Origin: Hyaloperonospora brassicae
Lineage: Eukaryota; Oomycota; Peronosporomycetes; Peronosporales; Peronosporaceae
Length of the DNA stretch: 64,000 nt
Direction: 5' to 3'
NCBI GenBank assembly: GCA_947650285.1
Contig: CANTFL010000553.1
Span: forward strand, 1-64,000
A program made the position numbers and the translations under genes. The notes beneath the pieces were generated by a model. The model saw nothing but the letters and a program-made list of their open reading frames with translations, searched no databases and was not told where the DNA came from. This document shows, piece after piece, positions 31,155 through 43,084 of this stretch (positions within the stretch are counted from its first letter, which is position 1; every line of letters starts with the position of its first letter).

Positions 31155-33641
31155 GTGGCCATTTCGAATCGAAACGACGGTCGCAGCGCTGAACCCATCG
31201 GGTCGACCAGCTACTATGCGGACGGCTTGAAGCATCAAGGTCTCAACGAGGGACCGCGTGGTCGAACTTGCCCACGCGGGCAACCCAAATCAGGTTCTTC
31301 GGCGTCAGATGCAAATTCTACCCGAATGGAAGTTCTAAATTTCCCCGCCACCAGGGCTTGGATGGAGAAGGATGACGTTTATCTCTATTTGATAATTTTG
31401 CTTAAGGAGGCGCTTGCGACCTGGGTGATGGAAGGCATAATGCTCTCGTCCCTGCCAGGGTTTTTGGTCTGTACGACCACGCAGGCCTTGCGGTCAGTGA
31501 TGCTTGATTTTTTTGAGGCCTACCTGGAAGGGAAGCTAATTGCGATTGTACCTCCGTATGTGCGCATGCATCAGTATATCGCTGAGAAAGCTCTGCTCCC
31601 ACAACTCTTGGCGCATTGTGAGGGAGAGACGGAACCAAATGTTATGAGTCTAAATTGGTCAAGGGTGCCAGTAGAACCAGTAACGATACCAACACGAGAC
31701 TACTGACGTTCATTATGCCGGATCAAGTGGCTACCGCGAGTCGGCATGTCAAGTCAATTTTGTTTCGAGGGAAACGTCTTCAGATTTTGTGCCCTGCTAC
31801 TATGGAGCGCGATGCCATATCTCATCCTTCACTTCCAGCAACGTCAGCCGGTCGGAATGTCCTGAACTACCAAGTGTGTTCTCTCGTCAACGGAGTTGCG
31901 GTTAGGACGGTTCAAGCAATTTTGGCGTCCATTATGTCCTGTGCAGTGACAACGGTGAATCGTGAATGCTCATCCAGATCGGACGCGTATGTTTCTGATT
32001 TCCGAGGCGATTTTTGACACGGTGGCTTTTCCCAAGCAACTCCAGCTATTTACGCATATTTCAAATTCTGGGACGGATCTCAGTCTCCATCATTTTCTTT
32101 ACTTTCAACGCGTTCCCTTAATACCCGCTATTCGTCTTGTCATTCTAGTGCCAAGTGCACCGAGCTCAGAGGCAGGTTTCCCATGAATCATCACCGCGCA
32201 TTTTTCGGTATGGCACTGGCGTCCCAACCCCTCAGTTGCTTGACTTTCACACACCTCGGCGTTGAAGACCGCCTGTGACAGATTAATGGGCTAGCGGATA
32301 TTCTGGCGACAACTATGGCGCATTTTAGGCGAATGGAAACAAAAACGGTTGATGAATGTTTCGCAGGCTCATCCCAGTCTCGGCAAGCGGGTGGTACTAC
32401 AGCCTCCACACCTGCTAATGGAATAAAAATAGACACGTCTGCGTCTAAGGCCGCTGGACCGTCTACCGCTGGATGGTTTGATTCTGGGGAACGCAAAAAA
32501 CACTGGGATTTTCGACCACCGGTGGCTCAATCTGAGCCTACGTCTGGCCGAACTACGATGTTGACTCGGCATCCGCAGCTGGTCACTGCTGCTGGGGATA
32601 GCAAGTTGCCCCAAGCGGTTGAGGCACCGCTCTCCCAGAACAGCTCAGCGAACTCGGGAGAATTTATCAATCAATTGATTTCTCCATATAAGGACACGGT
32701 TCTACCGAGTGGAAAATTGGCTGCAGTGCAATCCGAGCCAACATCTTTCATTTCTTCCAAGTCCAGCGAAAAGCGATAAGGACTAGTTCGTCAAATAGAG
32801 GGTCTGTTGGGCGGTGGTGACCCGGTCTCGGCGGCAGCTTTACAAATGGACACAAATGTCACGTCGCCGATGCCCTCGACATCATCGAAAGAGCAGGATT
32901 TTTGCGTTGGCACGGTCGCAGGTGGCGTTCGCCAAACAAATGGTCAATGTTCCCAATTCGACTGCCGTAGAGTCGAAGCACGCTGCATACTACACGCGAC
33001 CTTGCTACTTTAAGCCTCAGGCTCACGCGCTAAAAGAGGCTATTTCTCATTCGACAACTAATGGTGTTGAGCCAAACGATCTCGCTGATGAAAATGAAGG
33101 ATTGCTTAAATTGAAGCACAAATATCGCACTGCCAGTGCAGCGGCGAACCGCGCTGCGGCGCATGCAACGAGAAAAAGTTACACACTGAAAACATTGACA
33201 CGCCATTTGGCAGAGATCACACCGAAACAGAAGCCTGTGGTAGAACCTAAAAGTTCGCAAATTGCGACCCCGCCGAGCGCGATTATTGCTGGGCTGGAGA
33301 AAAAGGCGAGAGAGAAGAGACGCTAGACCATTGAGAGTTTTTTGTATTCTTTTGTTCACCGCAAACGTAGCATAATTAACCCCACCACCGCGCCACCTTC
33401 GAAAACGGGGCCGGCTCAAGTGAAACCTCCCGATTCGGTGCTGGCGGACAACGTCCTACAGCTCTCAGAATTCAGCGATCAATCCGCTCATGATCTTGAT
33501 GTTACTATGGCGATATGTACATTTAATTTTGAAAACACCATGTGCACGGATGATCTGGCTGGAGGAGCGGTAACTCCTACACCCTGCGCCGCTAGTGTTC
33601 CCACCGACTGCCGAGACGACCAGGAAACCCTGATGGCGTTT
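31155..33641 (+). pseudogene. LINE ORF1-like (nucleic-acid-binding) remnant
   Basis: Pieces at 31155-31706, 32315-32779, 32814-33326 and 33342-33644 are Ser/Thr/Ala-rich and basic, with a Lys/Arg-rich stretch ending GLEKKAREKRR. Their position ahead of the endonuclease suggests ORF1; sequence alone does not prove it. Confidence 0.4.
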
Positions 33642-35059
33642 TGAAGTCCAATGGTTCACTTTCGCACACCTGATGCCCACCACCAGACCTTACGGGCAAT
33701 TAGGGTGCGCAAGGTCCCAGACACTGCCTCTGATGAAGTAGTAGCTGCTGCCAAGCGTGAGAGCTCGAAACAAATTGCTGCAAACCTAACTGCGATTCGG
33801 GAATGGGTACTTCAGCACAAAGAAGTGGCTGCACCACCGGATACGATGTCTATTTGGCCTAAGGGACAAACCGCCTGAAATAACTTGTTTGCTCTGGATC
33901 TGGCATCACTTTTCGGTAGTTTTCGTACCCGTTTCTTACCTTGCCTCGATTCCGCGAGACACTCTGCAAGCTTTTGGACATGCCGTTACCAGCGAATACC
34001 AACTGGCTATGATTTGACTGCACACCACCCATGCAGATGCGAGACTTCGAGAGATGTGCACGGGGTGGGCCGCGACGAATAATAACCAAGTCGGCCAAAC
34101 TCTATGGTAACGACTGACAATATCCAACGATGGAGACGCTTCAGTAATCTACAGCCGGAGCTATTTTGTCCGACTGTGGCAACACCCCGCGACCGACTTA
34201 GACCATTAAGGTGTCCTCAATGTATTGTACTATTTACTCTCGAAGCTCACATCCGTTGCGGAGAGACGAATAGTGTGATGCTGCAGACGCACGATGCGCT
34301 AGATTACCTCTACGAAGAGGTGCACGCGTTCGTTGTCAGCATTACCTGCAATACTTCCAACTAGCAACTAGAGATTTACCTTATCGCTCGCGGTGGTCAA
34401 CTGCTGGACCCTCAGTACTAAGGGAATGTCGGCTGCGATAGAGTAAATCGGAAAGGAGTGAATAGTTTTCCTTCCTTTCTTGATCCTGTAGGACAACTTC
34501 GTCTTATCGACAGGAATTTGTTTTCACTTAATATCCTTAACAAGGCCGACTGCCACCAACGAGGTCGTCGCCTTATGTTGAAGACATCGCGGCGTCCGCA
34601 CAAAAAGAGTTGATCGCCATTTAGAGAATGTCGCGGGGTTCCCCAATTAACCGGAAAGCTGCGCCGAGTAGTTTGGTCACTTTAGACAGTGCGAAACATG
34701 GGAATCCATATGTGGTGGAGTGGTGATCACAATTTTCTTGGGATCCTGACTCTCCACTGGCGCCCGGACGACCGACTAACGGAGGGGGTGCCCCGATTCC
34801 GTGTTCTTTATGTTCTTGCTCACCGTGTGTACCCGTCGGTGGGGCGGGTTTCGCTCTTCTTGGTGAACTTGAGCTAAAGCTGAACTTGACCGTCTTAGGG
34901 ATAGGTGTTGATCGGGTGGAAGTGCTTCATACGCTCAAACGTAGGTGCGGATCGCGTGTAAATTTTTTTCCCTTGATCGCTTGTAACTTGGGAGCTCTCA
35001 TAGAGTCGCCTTTGCTAGGGGTGATGCTTGATACGCAAGCCTTCTGACCACTTAAGCCG

Positions 35060-35481
35060 TCTCGCGATCTTGAATCTGAACCGTAGGGTTCAATGCGTCC
35101 TAACGCCACGGTTACCACACATTGACTTGATTATTTTACTAGAAACCGGGGTCAATATTGGTGGGTGGAGAAGCTGTACTAATATACATGGGGATTGTGA
35201 AAAATCCCGGGTGTACACCGTGGAAAGAGTCTGAGCAACCTCGTGGAGGCGTGGCTATTTTTAAACCCATATTTATCCATTACGTAAATCGGATACGTGG
35301 CATGAAAAGAATTCGGACACCGCAATGGATGGCTGATTTAATAACGATCATGGATGATCCCATTCTTGTGGTCAAAGTTTACGCTACAAGCGATAATCCT
35401 ACCCAAGAGGCGCTTTTCGATCGGCTACTACATCTTCTTATGGGATACAATGGACCAATGTTCATGAGATGGGACTTTTAA
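35060..35481 (+). pseudogene. LINE APE-type endonuclease remnant
   Basis: Frames contain LILLETGVN (cf. L-L-Q-E-T), RGGVAIF, DDPILVVKVYATSDNPTQEALFDRLL and YNGPMFMRWDF, the last matching the G-D-F-N block with the key residues altered. Pattern typical of oomycete LINE endonucleases. Confidence 0.6.
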
Positions 35482-36446
35482 TGCACGTTATCTCAGCAAA
35501 CCGAAAATTCTTTTGTCTCGATACCGGGCAGACACGACTCGTTGGTGCTCAGACGGCTTCTCGGTCGGGCCCAATTTTTCGATGTTTTTGAAGATGCCAT
35601 GGATCTAGCAGAAGAAGAAACAGCCATACCATCTTTTCCTGCGGCGGCTCACACTTAATTCTACACCTTGCCGGGAGTAGAATTGTCTAGTTCTTGACTG
35701 GGTCGGTAGTGTGTGAGTTCTATACATGCTGATTGGATTTGAGACGCCGACATGTCATTGTCTGGCCCAGCAGCTGATCACAATCAAAAACTAATTCGGA
35801 ATGTAGCGCCATGTGATGTTGTGCGCGTTCGTACGACGAGGGGAGTTTTCCTGTATCCGGATGTGCGCATGAAACCGCGAATAGCAAAGCTATTGCAGTT
35901 ATTGCGCTCGCACAGCTTTATGTCGACAATACAACATCTGATCCGACGTCGGACTATCGCACATCCCGTCTCTTGGCCGACTAATGGGATGCTTGGAAGA
36001 TCAATCTCCGCAAGGTTCTTTTGGCGAAGATCAAAAATGCTCGCCAATTCTGAATAGAAGCTATACGCAGCGTCTGAGTCGGCTACATACTCGATTGAAT
36101 ACGGCGCTGGTGATGGCACGTTAGATAGCCGACTGACCACCACATGCCTCTGAGGATTGCATTTCCCCATTTTCGTCGATAATTCTGCCGGTTTTCGTCG
36201 TAGTATTCGCAAGTCTCGACTTTTATGGCAGAAAACCAAGAAGGAGCGACTGATTCTTTATCTCACTTTTTTCTTCAGGCAAGACATCTAGCCATTTCTA
36301 CGCCTGGGTGTCGAAAGAATTTTAGGACAACACCATCGTATCCTTGTAAGGACAAGCCACATATGGATCGAATTGGTCTTACGATTTTCCTGATAAGACG
36401 GATGACGGCTGGGACCATATAATGACTCGTTCTTTGGCTTGTTCCG

Positions 36447-37906
36447 ATGCAACATCCGCATTTCTGGCGAGAACCTCGCCGCCGAATCGAGTTGATAACT
36501 CTTCTTAGGACGGCTGAAATTGATTCGAAAGATGTGAGCGCGGCTTGGAAGAGGCTTAAACGCGGGAAATACGCGGGACAGGCTGAACTTAATAGCACGA
36601 TTTACAGAGATTACGCGTCTAAACAGGAGCCTGTACTCGCTGCTTTTTACACAAGATAAATCAAGTGCAGTATTTTCCCAAAGTCGTTTGATGAATCGAA
36701 CATCATTTTCTAAGAAAACGACGGCCTCCGCATTGCCGCTTGGTCATCTCCCAATCGCGCTGCTTAACAGCAAGTACAAGTTGTTTACCAGAATTCTTTC
36801 GTTTTGAGTGCGATTGATGCTGTCGAATCTCGTTCTTACAGATCAAGAGGTTTTGTACCGAGCCGATCAATCCATACGACGCATGACAACTTTACAGCAG
36901 CTTTTAAGGCTGCATCTTCAGACAGTGATTTACATAATAAAATTGCCCTGCTTCTCGATTTTGCCAAAGCTTACGACACGCTGCAACGTCCGTATTTGCT
37001 TTCTGCGCTTTCATAGTTTAGCTTTTCGCCTCAAATTGTATTTGTCGTGGCGACACTAAACCGGGATAAGACGTGTCGATTTTCTTGTGAGCGAGTACCG
37101 CTCCAGTCGCCGTGACGTTCTCTGTGTACTTCGTCAAGATTGTCCCCTGGCGCCTCTACTCTTTATTCTCTCTCCCTCTCGATATCGTATATAAGGTGAT
37201 CCAAGCACGGGGAAACATCCGCGGGGTACCTCTTACGGCTGGACGATGGACTACTGAGTTCAAAGTATCAGGACACGCTGACAACACTGCGGTATACCTT
37301 CGATATCGGTATGCGGTTTCACCAGTTGTATCTATTCCTGACGGCTCTACCAACGTTTCGGGCCTCCGGACTCATCAAGCAAAATCGATGGTCATTGATA
37401 TGGACCATCGCGCATCTGATCAGTCAATTGACACCTGTGGCCTCAGTCTGCCGCGCATCGTGCAAATATCTTGGTGTTTTGGCCGGGCAACAGGATGCGG
37501 TCGCCGAAGACTGGAACAAATCCGTTCTCTGTGAGACCGGCTTGTACTAGCCCGTGAGAAGCCTAATACGGTGGAACAACGCACTCGGATCGCCAGTGAC
37601 GTTGTAATGCCAAAAAGAACCTTCTTAGTACGGCACTGTTGACCTTCTCCGTCCGTGGTTACACGGTTGCACAGCTTAATTTTGGATTTTGTATGGGGTG
37701 TACGTGATGACAAGAGACCCCACCCATGGGTACCCTCCGAGATGGCTTTACTACCAATGCAGCAAGGTAGATTAGCGGTGCCATTTATTCAACCAGAATG
37801 GATGACTTTGGCGTCGACAGCCGTCGGTCAGTGGTCTATTACTGCATCTTCGCGCGATTTACTGATTGGGTACTGTGGTGAAGTCTATCTCACAAAATTA
37901 CTTTAG
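36447..37906 (+). pseudogene. LINE reverse transcriptase remnant
   Basis: WKRLKRGKYAGQAELN is the RT motif 0/1 region; FVPSRSIHTTHDNF is followed by motif A LLLDFAKAYDTL (Asp near 36957); the motif C region reads GHADNTAVYL, where the catalytic Asp pair has become Asp-Asn; ILDFVWGVRD is the C-terminal segment. Stops and shifts separate all pieces. Confidence 0.75.
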
Positions 37907-37920
37907 TGAGGGTCGATCTT

Positions 37921-38480
37921 CCACTTGCCCGGACTTGCCAACTCACGGAGGGGGTACTCCGATCCTTACATTGCTGTATAACCTTGTGCTCACCTGGTGT
38001 ACCTGTCGGTTGGGCTGGCTTAAGCTCTTCGTAATGGCCTTGAGAGATGTCGATCTCGCTGAGAGGTTGGGTTGAGAGTTCGCTTCCGGTGCGGAAATCT
38101 TCACACCACGAACAGGGGTTCTGCGATCTTGGTCTTGAGTCGCGGCAATCTCTATTTGAAGATTTCGCGATCTCGATCTTGAATCACACCGATCTCGATT
38201 CGTCTTCGGGATCGAGGTCTTCGCTGTGCGGAAAGCTTCCCTCGGCAAATAGTGATCTTGCGTCGATCTTGCGTTGGGATCGGTTCGATCTTGTCCTGGG
38301 AGCGGCCGATCTTGCCGGAAGTGCGCAATGTGGGTGGATCGGTTGCTTGTTTCGCCAAAATGAAACGTGCCGATCTGCCCTGTAGATCGCTTCGGTCTTG
38401 CTCGGTCTTGTCTTGAACTCCTTGTCCAAATCTTTTGACCACTTGAGCCGCCTCGCGATCTTGTAACCAAAATCCTTTTC
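37921..38480. repeat. GATCTTG/GATCTCG-rich degenerate repeat tract
   Basis: GATCTTG or GATCTCG recurs at irregular 15-40 bp spacing. The left part (about 37945-38040) resembles 34765-34870, and the end (TTGACCACTTGAGCCGCCTC) resembles about 35042-35066, so short blocks flanking the LINE are duplicated. Confidence 0.45.
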
Positions 38481-41400
38481 CTTTACCGTTGTTTGCTGCT
38501 ACCCTAGCAGTTTGAGTTGAGTTGAGTTACCTTAACCCCACCTTGGCCAAACAATCCAAGCTGAGTACACGAAACACGGCGCGGCGAAGTCTCTTAATCG
38601 ACGGGAGGCCAAATATCCTGCCCGGAAGAGAAGTCTGCGACGTGCTTTATATATAAAAACGGTAGCTGTTTTATTATCCAACCAAATTAATAGCCACCCT
38701 ATCCTTAAGCCCAACCCAACTATAGGTCCCTCTCCAAACCGATATCACCTTTTAGCTTGACCGCCCCCTTGAACACGTGTCGAAATTTCGTGACCTGTAC
38801 TCCAAAGATAGCGCCAATACTCCCGATATCGTACCCAGACACCAAAAAGGGACCATATTCCAAATACGGTACTAATAACCAAATTTTGGTACCGAAAAGT
38901 TCAAAATAGTATCCAAAATGCGGAATGTGTCGAAATCCATTTTGCGACGTCAATTCAACCGGCTTCCACTGGCTCTTTCGGTCTGAACTTTTAGGACGTC
39001 CCTCATGGACCTTCCACAAGCATGTTTAATACAATAAAATAGCTCCTTCATCGATATATCCATAATCAGCAGGGAACATGGCCGATCTGATGCCCAATTC
39101 GAGATCGTTGAGGATAGACACAGTGCGATCCGGCCCTATATGTTTTTTCCGTTCATTTTGCATGCTCCGGTACCATCCTCAAGGGTTTATCCACACACAA
39201 TGGGACCATACACGGTTCTCACAACGGTCCCACGGACCTCCACGAACATCCACACTTCCAGATCGGGCTATACTTAACCAAAATCAGTACTCCCATTGGA
39301 GATCGGTGATGTGTATCTTCGATCACCTGGATGCTACACCTTTGTCACAGAGTCACGTCGCATCGCCTGGTCTCAGACGTACATTTCTCAGTTCAGATCG
39401 GTCGTCTGGTTCAATCTAGTCCCTCGTCTCAGATCGCACCGTGGAAATCATCAATGTCTGCGACTCGTCCCAGATTGTTCCAAGGAAATCACCCCTTTCT
39501 ATGCCTCGTCTCAGACCGTTCCACGTCCATCCTTCAGTCGACCGTTGGATCGGTCCGTCGATCTTCGTGGGATCGCCTTCCGTTTCTCATTGGATCGCCA
39601 GATCACTTGGTGCCAATTTCCTAAATAAGTGGCGCCTCAATTGGATGGCCACCGATTCATGTCATCAAATTTGATTAATGACTTTTCCACAGTGGTATCA
39701 AATGATCGATTGCCTAATTTTTACCGTGATTAGGATGATATAATCAAGCCTATCAGCTGTCTTTACCACCAACTTAGAAATAGGCAGCAATATATGTATA
39801 TCTAACAGAACGCGACGCTGTACTATAGTATTGGCATTGAACAGAGCACACCCGTGTGGTACGGCAAAAACTAACAACTTTGTTCCCTTTAAATTCGTAG
39901 AGCACAGAAGGAATCCTCAGGAACCACGATTGGCGCGCGAGAACTAATTCTATCGAAGCACAGACTTCGCTTAAACTAAAAGCTTGCTGAAGCCAAAACT
40001 TGTTGGATTCCAAATATTTACGTTGATTGAAGCTCGATATGGCATAAACTCGCTCAAGCTCTAATCTTGTAATGATAACAACATTTATAGTCGACAATTG
40101 GATTGCATCATATCTTATAATGCGTGAAGTGATAGTGAATGATTCGCGCAGAGAAAACACACCAGGCGCTATTTCTGCACATCCTGGAGATCGTGACTCC
40201 TCAGAGAATTGCAAGCAATGAGGAAAACTACATGTATCCGCTTCTACCAGAAGTTTCTGCACGAATAAACATGATATGAGACAAAACCGTGTTAAACTGA
40301 TGTCTTCACCATTCTGCGCAAACAATATTCAGTAAGACCCAATGCAGCATGTGACAAAGGGTGGACAAGCAGCATCAACGGGAGACAAAAATGTGGAGAT
40401 CCGACACAATTACTTTGGTGCTACGGGAGGATGTGGTTGCGCGGATGCTTGCGGATACATAAGGGGAATTGCGCTTAAATCATGAAATTCTAGAGTATCA
40501 TATAGTTTTCACAGGAAAGAACCTATTGATGGTGGGAGTGGTGTTATATGTGATCTGTGTAACAAGAAACCTCATCTACACTGATGACAATGTACGCTCA
40601 TTAACACTTAGGACAGTGTTAGTAGGTGCCTTGTAATCTTGACTAGACGTACGTGCAGAAGAATCGAGAAGACTTACGTCGACGTAAATATAAGTAAAAC
40701 AGAACTGTAAGAACAGTAATATTTTTTCTTCTCGTCGGTATCATTACGCCTTCATTACCAATGTACGAATACCAAAGCAAACTGGTATTATCTAATAGGC
40801 CTACATCAACTACTAAACACTTAGTTGATAGATATAATAGCCAATAGCAATCGATGAGCAAGGTCACTGGATATCACCTATTCTGTAATGCTCAAGCATA
40901 TTTTCGGTAAAGAAAATGATGCTCGTACTTGCATTTGATAGTGCCGATATCATGTAATGAGGTCACATCGATATAATCTCGATTTACCTAATGGATGCTG
41001 TAACCGCATGCTTATCAGTTCTTGCAATGGTTGGATTTAAGGCGGTTTGCCGTAGGTACAACGTCCACATTGAACACATACCACAATATTCGAGAACTTA
41101 ATTGTGCGACAGTACAAGTATGGTCGCTCAACTTGCGCGGACCTTATTCAAGGATGCTTAAATTGCAGAATTAGGTGTCCTGTGTCAATTTTTAGCGTTT
41201 TAACGAGTTACGTAAACAACTGGATCAACAACGGTGACAGAAGACTAGCCCCCCACAAAAATACCGAAAATACTCTTTGTAAATATAAGCAATACTCATA
41301 CAAACTAGTATCGGAAAAAGTTGTATTTATGTAATCTTTAAATCTGTATCATCGGTTGCATAGATAGATACGTCAGTTAGCATTGTTTCTTCTGTGACCA

Positions 41401-42193
41401 TCTGGTGTGCATTTTTCTATAGTGTGGTAAGAGATATTATTTGTATATTGTGGTTTGTTTCCCTTCTGTAATCAGCAAATACATTTTTCTCCAGACATGG
41501 AAAGTACAAGCAAGTATGTTTTTTTTGCTCCCAAATGTTTGCGCGACACCCAGTCATTTCTGGCTGATATCAAGGCTAATAATGCCACTAAGCTAGGTAT
41601 TGATAAAATTCGCCAAATTGGCAACGAAAGTATCATCTGCTAGCGTAATATATTTTAATTGTATCCGCTCATTATAAAAATTTGAAAGCCATTTATTTGG
41701 ACAGTTTTTACGTTGACCTACAAATCACAAACAGGCAAAATAGGGTCACCCCGTTCATTCGTTCTACGACTGGAGCATCGAGTTTATGACAAACTCTGCC
41801 CGATGATTGGGTGACTATTCACCTACCACGTCAAGTTCGGTGACTATTGTTACAAGGTTATCGGATTGCTGGCCTTGTCGTTCTACTTGTGTGCCTCGCG
41901 CGTTCGACGCCGGCGCAGCACAAATAGTTTCAGTTTAGTTTCTTAGCGAAAAAAGTTGGGTATAAAGTTGAGGAACACCAACATAGTTGATGTGCTTCGT
42001 GTAGAAGGTTGATTTTAAAAAGTATTTTCAACATTACTTGACGAAGCTACAATCGAGATCACTGTATAGCTACCAGCTTCACAGACTGCGCTCCCACGTG
42101 CTGCAAGAGGACTTGAGCGTGCGGGTGCATTCGTCTCGTAGTCCGGATAGTTATTCTCTTGCTCCGACCACGCGCAAGTCGTTGAATCGTGTT
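38481..42193. other. Intergenic, repeat-derived, no supported gene
   Basis: Roughly 3.7 kb. Around 39410-39540 the phrase TCGTCTCAGATCG / CGTCTCAGACCGTTCCA recurs at about 50 bp, a decayed tandem repeat. The rest is AT-rich with only short domain-less frames; a 62-residue frame at 41455-41643 has no recognised feature. Confidence 0.45.
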
Positions 42194-43084
42194 TTAGGCC
42201 TTTAACGTCCTGGGCGCCTCGTGCATAGCTAAGCTTGTAAGCTTATCAAAAGCGTTCTTATCTATACTAGCGACATCATCGACGTACCCAGCCTTTTCGC
42301 GCGCCGGAAGGATCCGTCCTCCCAGATATCTTATGGCCTGGTTAAACACTTGAGTCTTTGCCTCATCAGCAAAGCCGTTAGTGAGATACAACTCTTTTGT
42401 GCCCCACATTATATCGACAAATTCGTTCGGTGTCAGATTCGCCTTGGAATAGAACTTGCTCAGTGACTCCCCAAGGGTTTTCCCATACATGGAGAATAGC
42501 TCCCGGTGTATGCGGTCGGCGTGGCTCTTCATACCAGGGTGTATACGAAGCTTAAGCAGTGTCTCGATCGCCCCTTCAACCTCGACTTTTAGCTTTTGTC
42601 CATGAGACTCCGTGCTTACAAGAGACGCAGCCAAGCTCTTGTAGTCCCAGACACTCCCCTCCTTCTGCATCGTCTTGACTTGGTCGCGTAGCTTCTTCAT
42701 GTCCGCATCTTCGATCGTATTCTTCCGCGCCGCAACAGTTTTACCCTTTGACATGCGAGAATTCATGTCGTCGAACTTCGTGGCCCTCTTAAAGAGACCT
42801 GCAACGTGGCCGATCGATGCAGAGGCGCTTTCTGCAGCTTGTTGCAACGCCGTTCCGACCCTCTCCTCCACATCATGCTGGCCTTCATCATCGGTTTCAA
42901 TTCCGGCATCGTCGTGTGACGTCCCAGTCCTTAACGTGACGGGCAGGGTCACGTTTGTGCGAGAAAGGACAGAGGGCGTGCTACCAGCAGCGCCGTTAGC
43001 CTCTTCGTCGCCAGTGATTGTTGATCCAGCAGTTTCTGCAACAAACACCGCCAGAACTGTGAGCCTGTAAATGAGCAAGCGCAT
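42194..43084 (-). CDS. Putative secreted dEER-type (RxLR-like) effector
   Basis: Intronless 296-residue protein. The first 20 residues (Arg, then a hydrophobic LTVLAVFVAETAG core) form a good signal peptide. There is no canonical RxLR; the region holds SRTNVTL (41-47) and TLRTG (50-54) as degenerate candidates, followed by an acidic stretch and DVEER at 71-75, the position and context of the oomycete dEER motif. The rest is a helical domain with FDDMNSRMS, a Lys-rich segment, and FVDIMWGTKELYL / FNQAIRYLGGRI helices that could be a divergent WY-type fold. Such proteins are delivered by downy mildews and Phytophthora into host plant cells. The gene is isolated in gene-poor, repeat-flanked DNA, as usual for effectors. 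Function and target unknown. Confidence 0.7.
   Translation of the reverse strand: MRLLIYRLTVLAVFVAETAGSTITGDEEANGAAGSTPSVLSRTNVTLPVTLRTGTSHDDAGIETDDEGQHDVEERVGTALQQAAESASASIGHVAGLFKRATKFDDMNSRMSKGKTVAARKNTIEDADMKKLRDQVKTMQKEGSVWDYKSLAASLVSTESHGQKLKVEVEGAIETLLKLRIHPGMKSHADRIHRELFSMYGKTLGESLSKFYSKANLTPNEFVDIMWGTKELYLTNGFADEAKTQVFNQAIRYLGGRILPAREKAGYVDDVASIDKNAFDKLTSLAMHEAPRTLKA

Larger units (their letters stand above)
30780..37920 (+). mobile_element. Degraded LINE (non-LTR) retrotransposon relic
   Basis: A long plus-strand stretch in which fragments follow LINE order: a gag-like ORF1 region (about 31.2-33.6 kb), an APE-type endonuclease region (about 35.0-35.5 kb) and RT (about 36.4-37.9 kb). 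Every part is split by stops and frameshifts. Ends are uncertain: I see no target duplication or poly-A tail. Confidence 0.65.
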
